A stretch of DNA of 64,000 bases from Rhodoferax sp. WC2427 (lineage in GTDB: Bacteria > Pseudomonadota > Gammaproteobacteria > Burkholderiales > Burkholderiaceae_C), in the NCBI RefSeq assembly GCF_040822085.1, contig NZ_CP162006.1, positions 2,108,001 to 2,172,000 on the forward strand, written 5' to 3'. The notes under the pieces were generated by a model. The model did not search any database. It was not told where the DNA came from and was given only the letters and a program-made list of their open reading frames with translations. Shown piece after piece: positions 60,470 through 64,000 of the stretch. The stretch's first letter is position 1. Each line of letters begins with the position of its first letter. The position numbers and the translations under genes are program-made.

Positions 60470-61071
60470 GGTGCTTTGCCCGCGCCGTTGCGCGGGGCCA
60501 GCGAGCGCTCGATGGCCTTCAGGGCTTCGAGCTGTTCGGTGAGCTGGTCGATGCGGCGCTGGCTGTCGCGCAGTTGCTGGGCTTGGCGGTTGATTTGCTC
60601 GTCCAGGCGTTTTTGCTCGGTGGCGCGGGCGGCCAGCAGCCGCACCCAGTCGGCCCAGGGCTGGGCGGCGGGGTCGGAGGCGGTGGGTACGGCCTCCAGC
60701 TGGGCCAGGGCCTTGGCGGCATCGCCGGGGTTGCGGGTATGCAGCCAGACCAGGGCCAGATGCACCGCGCTGGCGGGCGTGGCGGGTTCGGCGGCGATAC
60801 GGGCGGCGATGGCGGGCAGTGCGTCGGGGGCCGCCTGGCGCAGCTGGTCTTGCCAGCGCAGCAGCTCGTGCCCGGCCTGGGCCACCGGGTCGGGCGCGGG
60901 CAAGACCGGCGGCGGCGCCACCAGCGGCGGCGGTGGTGCTGGCGGGGTGTGGACGGGCGCGGCAGGGCGTGGGGCTTCCGGCACCGCCTGGGGCAACGGG
61001 CTGGCGCAGGCGGCCAGTACCAACAGGCTGGCAGCGCCGGGCCACCGCAATAGGTCAAGCATAGGGGGCAT
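60466..61071 (-). CDS. qseG: QseG-like lipoprotein linked to GlrK/GlrR
   Basis: The 201-residue protein has a signal peptide with lipobox LAAC, a long Pro/Ala linker (about 27-65), a helical repeat-like middle (ATPASAVHLALVWLHTRN) and a C-terminal coiled coil (EQKRLDEQINRQAQQLRDSQ). In enterobacteria QseG is an outer-membrane lipoprotein that modulates the GlrK kinase; identity here rests on position and layout rather than close sequence match. The start at 61071 overlaps glrK; 61062 is an alternative. Confidence 0.75.
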   Translation of the reverse strand: MPPMLDLLRWPGAASLLVLAACASPLPQAVPEAPRPAAPVHTPPAPPPPLVAPPPVLPAPDPVAQAGHELLRWQDQLRQAAPDALPAIAARIAAEPATPASAVHLALVWLHTRNPGDAAKALAQLEAVPTASDPAAQPWADWVRLLAARATEQKRLDEQINRQAQQLRDSQRRIDQLTEQLEALKAIERSLAPRNGAGKAP

Positions 61072-62530
61072 CCAGGGGTAAAAGTAGGCGGAAACAGGCG
61101 CCGCCCGCGTCGGCCATCAGTTGCACCCGGCCGCCGTGGGCGGCAACCTGCTCGCGCACGATGGCCAGGCCGATGCCGCTGCCGCGCGGTGGGTCGGTAC
61201 GGGTGGGGGTGCCGGTGGGGGTCCGCAGGGGCGGCGGTTGGGTGCCGCCACGGTAAAACGGGTCGAAGATGTGGTCGCGGTCGGCGGCGGCAATGCCGGG
61301 GCCGTCGTCGTTGATTTGCAGGGCGATGTACCGGTCTTCGGTGCTGCCCAGCAGGCCCACCCACCAGCGGATGCGCCCGCCCACCGGGCTGAATCGGATG
61401 GCGTTGGACAGCAGATTGCCCAGCGCCATGCCCAGCCGCTCCGGGTCCACCGGGTGGCTCAGCGTGGCATCGCCTTCCACCACCACGGTCAGGCCCCGGG
61501 CCTGCCAGCTCAGGCGCTGGGCCTGCACCACCTCTTCGACCAGGCTGTGCAGCACGGTAGGGCGGCGCTGCAACTGCCGGGCATCGAAGGCCGCGGCGTT
61601 GTAGCGCAGCAGGTCTTCGATCTGCTGCTGCAGCACGCCGGTGTTGTGCTGCAGGATGCCCACAATCTCGGCCTGTTCGGTGCCCAGCGTGCCGCCCACG
61701 CCCTCACCCAGCAGGGCCACGCCTTCGCGCAGGGCGGCCAGCGGGGTTTTCAGCTCGTGCGAGGTGTGGCGTAGAAAGCGGGCCTTGTCTTCGTCCAGCT
61801 CGGTCAGGCGCAGGCGCAACCAGTCGAGCTGGCGGCCCAGGCTGGCCAGGTCGGACGGGCCACGGATGTCCACCGGCTCGTTCAAACGCCCTTCGCCCAG
61901 TGCGACGATGGCCCGGCCCAGGCGGCGCAAGGGCTGGGTCAGCCACAGCCCAAAGGCCAGCGCCGCCATCGCCGCTGCCACGATGGCCACCAGCACCTGC
62001 TGCACCTGGCGGTTGCGCTGCGTTTCCAGTGCGTCTTGGACTTGCTGGTTGTGCTCGGCCAAGCTTTGCTGCACCTGCAACGTCAGCCCGCGCGAGATGC
62101 CGTCCAGCGTGCGGAACTCGGCCGCCACCGCCTCACCCCGGGCCGCCCGGGGCAGCCGCCCGTCGGCCAACTGGCTGCGCACCCGCACCACCGAGGCCAG
62201 CCACTGTTGGGCCAGCGCGGCGGTGGGCGGATACTGGCCCAGCGGCAGCAGCAGCGCCTGGGCCTGGTTGGCGGCATCGTCGAAGCGCTGGCGCACAGTG
62301 TCGTCGCCCAGCACCAGGTACTGGCGCGCCGCACGCTCCATGTCGGTACTGCGCTCGGCCAGGCCGCGGGTGGACAGATTCAGCTGCACGCTCTGCTGCC
62401 CGGCCTCGCGGCTCTGGGCCAGCAGCCCTTGCAGTGCCTGCAAGCCGCTGAGCGACACCGCGCCCAGCAGCAGCGCCATCAGCACGAAGGCGAGCAGCAG
62501 CAGTTGGCGGAAGGAGGCGCGTAGGGTCAA
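61055..62530 (-). CDS. glrK: Sensor histidine kinase GlrK
   Basis: The 491-residue inner-membrane kinase has two membrane segments (about 9-30 and 175-200) around a helical periplasmic sensor, a HAMP domain, the H-box FLRHTSHELKTPLAAL, N-box LGNLLSNAIRFSPV and G-boxes DDGPGI and GSGIGLAIV. It phosphorylates GlrR. Start set at TTG 62530 (encoding MTLRASFRQ) because AGGAG lies about 12 bp upstream and the membrane segment follows at once; an ATG at 62635 would add a non-helical tail. Confidence 0.9.
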   Translation of the reverse strand: MTLRASFRQLLLLAFVLMALLLGAVSLSGLQALQGLLAQSREAGQQSVQLNLSTRGLAERSTDMERAARQYLVLGDDTVRQRFDDAANQAQALLLPLGQYPPTAALAQQWLASVVRVRSQLADGRLPRAARGEAVAAEFRTLDGISRGLTLQVQQSLAEHNQQVQDALETQRNRQVQQVLVAIVAAAMAALAFGLWLTQPLRRLGRAIVALGEGRLNEPVDIRGPSDLASLGRQLDWLRLRLTELDEDKARFLRHTSHELKTPLAALREGVALLGEGVGGTLGTEQAEIVGILQHNTGVLQQQIEDLLRYNAAAFDARQLQRRPTVLHSLVEEVVQAQRLSWQARGLTVVVEGDATLSHPVDPERLGMALGNLLSNAIRFSPVGGRIRWWVGLLGSTEDRYIALQINDDGPGIAAADRDHIFDPFYRGGTQPPPLRTPTGTPTRTDPPRGSGIGLAIVREQVAAHGGRVQLMADAGGACFRLLLPLDAPYA

Positions 62531-62663
62531 CTCGGGAGGGCTCCTGGACAGGCGGCGTTGTGCCGCAACCAGTATAAAAGACTGTGCTGCAGTGCAGCAT
62601 TGGGGTGCCCGCTGTGGGGCTATGCTGGAGCGCAATGCGCGAACAAGCCCTTTTTAGATATAC

Positions 62664-62724
62664 AAGCCTTTTTGGCACTTCACGCTTATTCTGTGAGCGT
62701 GAGCAGCTATTTATTCCATAGCAA
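62664..62724. repeat. Interspersed repeat copy in the glrK/ycaQ divergent region
   Basis: Forward copy with CACGCTTATTCTGTGAGCGT, then GAGCAGCTATTTATTCCATA and GCAA. GCTAT and ATAGC close a short stem. It ends 6 bp before the ATG of the glycosylase gene and so provides its leader, without a clear ribosome-binding site. The rest of 62531-62663 holds a GCTGCAGTGCAGC dyad and presumably the glrK promoter. Confidence 0.8.
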
Positions 62725-62729
62725 CCACC

Positions 62730-63956
62730 ATGCCGACCCTGACGCTCCCCCAAGCCCGTAACCTGCACCTGGCCGCCCAGGGGTTGCTGAACCCGCCACG
62801 CCGCAAAGCCACTGCGCAGGGCTTGCGCGAGTGCATCCAGCGCATGCAGTTGCTGCAGATCGACACCATCAGCGTGGTGGCGCGCAGCCCGTATCTGGTG
62901 CTGTTTTCGCGGCTGGGGGCCTACCCGCAGGCCTGGCTGGACGCGGCCCTGGCCAGCGGCCAGTTGTTTGAAACCTGGGCGCACGAGGCCTGCTTTGCCC
63001 CGGTGGAAGACCTGCTGCTGCACCGCAGCTACAACCAGCACACGCGCCGCCACTGGGGCCTCATCAACGGCCAGGCCACCCAGGTCCGCCAGCGCACCGA
63101 GCTCGACGCGCTGCTGGCCCACATCGGCACGAACGGACCGGTCAAGTCTTCTGAATTCGCCCGCACCGACGGCAAAACCAGCGGCGGCTGGTGGGACCGC
63201 AAGGACGAAAAGCGCTGGCTGGAGGCCCTGTTTGCCAGCGGCGAGCTGATGGTGTCCCGGCGCGACAGCTTCCAGCGCGTCTACGACCTGGCGCACCGCG
63301 TACATCCCCGACTCAGCGATGCGCCGCTGCCTGCCGCTGCCGAGGTACACACCGGCTTTGTGGAAAAAGCCATCCTCGCCCTGGGCATCACCCAGGCCCG
63401 CTGGGTGCACGACTATTTCCGCCAAAAGCCGCGCCTCAAAGATGCCGACCTGGACGCCCTGGTGGCGCAAGGTGTGGTGCAGCGCGTGGCCGTGGAGGGC
63501 TGGACGGCCCCCGGCTACGTGCACCACCAGCACGCCGCGCTGCTGGAAAGCGCCGCCGCAGGCCAGTTGCGCGCCACCCACACGACGCTGCTGTCACCCT
63601 TCGACCCGGTGGTGTGGGACCGCGAACGCGCCTCCACCCTGTGGGGCTTTGACTACCGCATCGAGTGCTACACGCCCGAAGAAAAACGCACCTACGGCTA
63701 CTTCGTGCTCCCCATCTTGCACCGCGGGGCGCTGGTCGGCCGACTGGATGCGAAAGCGCACCGGGCGCTGGGGGTGTTTGAGGTGAAGGCGTTGTTTGTG
63801 GAGGAAGGGGTGAAGTTGGGCGATGCGGCAGTAACGGCGGTGGCGGAAGCGATCCAGCGCTGCGCGGATTGGCATGGCACGCCGGAGGTGCGGGTGGGGC
63901 GGGTGGTGCCGGAGGCGTTGCAAGACAGGTTGCGTGGGGCGCTAATCGGCCCTTAG
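62730..63956 (+). CDS. YcaQ/AlkX-type winged-helix DNA glycosylase
   Basis: The 408-residue HTH_42-family protein has RMQLLQIDTISVVARSPYLVLFSR near residues 38-61, with Gln-Ile-Asp in the place of the QxD catalytic motif of E. coli YcaQ (the Streptomyces relative AlkZ has QxQ). LLSPFDPVVWDRERASTLWGFDYRIE and PEEKRTYGYFVLPIL are family hallmarks. YcaQ opens N7-alkyl interstrand crosslinks by base excision. It is monocistronic; nothing recognisable follows in 63957-64000. Confidence 0.88.
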   Translation: MPTLTLPQARNLHLAAQGLLNPPRRKATAQGLRECIQRMQLLQIDTISVVARSPYLVLFSRLGAYPQAWLDAALASGQLFETWAHEACFAPVEDLLLHRSYNQHTRRHWGLINGQATQVRQRTELDALLAHIGTNGPVKSSEFARTDGKTSGGWWDRKDEKRWLEALFASGELMVSRRDSFQRVYDLAHRVHPRLSDAPLPAAAEVHTGFVEKAILALGITQARWVHDYFRQKPRLKDADLDALVAQGVVQRVAVEGWTAPGYVHHQHAALLESAAAGQLRATHTTLLSPFDPVVWDRERASTLWGFDYRIECYTPEEKRTYGYFVLPILHRGALVGRLDAKAHRALGVFEVKALFVEEGVKLGDAAVTAVAEAIQRCADWHGTPEVRVGRVVPEALQDRLRGALIGP

Positions 63957-64000
63957 CGCCATCGCCGAAAGACTGTTTACTCTGTTACCGGGTGCACCAC

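Noticed and set aside
59039..61081. 680-codon plus-strand open frame across glrR-qseG
   Set aside because: Antisense shadow; composition is repetitive Gln/Arg/Gly-rich and no domain is recognisable, whereas the minus strand holds three coherent, coupled genes.
1..64000. CRISPR arrays, prophage, IS elements, tRNA or rRNA genes
   Set aside because: No regularly spaced repeats, integrase/transposase-like proteins, phage structural proteins or tRNA-like cloverleaf signals were seen in the window.

Overview
The window looks like a high-GC chromosomal segment of a betaproteobacterium of the order Burkholderiales, most likely family Comamonadaceae (Rhodoferax/Acidovorax-like). This is inferred from gene content, gene order and protein style, not from a database search. 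It is almost fully coding, with short intergenic gaps and many 4-base ATGA stop/start overlaps. I see no tRNA, rRNA, insertion sequence, prophage or CRISPR array.

Layout: 0.1-3.8 kb holds two RibD/DHFR-fold reductases, a flavoprotein and a DMT exporter. 3.9-7.7 kb is one very large membrane patatin. 7.7-7.8 kb holds the SRP RNA gene (ffs, minus strand). 7.9-12.7 kb is a complete D-glucarate route: dehydratase, aldolase, tartronate semialdehyde reductase and glycerate 2-kinase, with several palindromic operator candidates. 12.7-15.5 kb is dnaX-ybaB-recR, and dnaX carries an A9 slippery run. 15.6-24.8 kb holds an orphan substrate-binding protein, mltD, gloB, a methyltransferase, rnhA, sbcB, a PHB-depolymerase-type esterase, a dehalogenase and a LysR regulator. 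25-31.4 kb is an acyl-CoA ligase plus a full Liv-type ABC operon. 31.4-36 kb holds a class II aldolase, two divergent sulfonate-type binding proteins, UspA and a DMT exporter. 36-41.6 kb holds ETF-QO, an SDR, a DMT exporter, mnmC and the iron-trafficking protein. 42-46 kb is the sulfate ABC operon. 46-49 kb holds dsbB and a TetR-SDR-reductase unit. 48.9-53.7 kb holds an aldose epimerase, a diguanylate cyclase and a divergent HD-GYP protein. 53.7-58.9 kb holds argA and the periplasmic-glucan operon opgGH. 59-62.5 kb is the glrK-qseG-glrR two-component locus, followed by a YcaQ-type DNA glycosylase.

The strongest regulatory signal lies between glrR and opgG. It consists of three palindromes related to TGTC-N10-GACA, the motif I recall for enterobacterial GlrR, set 90-220 bp upstream of a full match to the sigma-54 -24/-12 consensus pointing into opgGH. 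This suggests that GlrK/GlrR controls osmoregulated periplasmic glucan synthesis. The weak point is that the predicted transcript would start almost at the opgG ATG.

A second theme is an interspersed repeat of about 55-75 bp, with about 16 copies in both orientations, usually ending in a hairpin. Most copies sit between genes. One lies inside dsbB, one inside a DMT transporter gene, and one appears to supply the ribosome-binding site and start codon of the tartronate semialdehyde reductase gene. Other oddities are a degenerate HD-GYP next to a GGDEF protein with an altered I-site, a LivF-type ATPase with arginine in place of the Walker A lysine, and a divergent pair of binding-protein genes with matching leaders.
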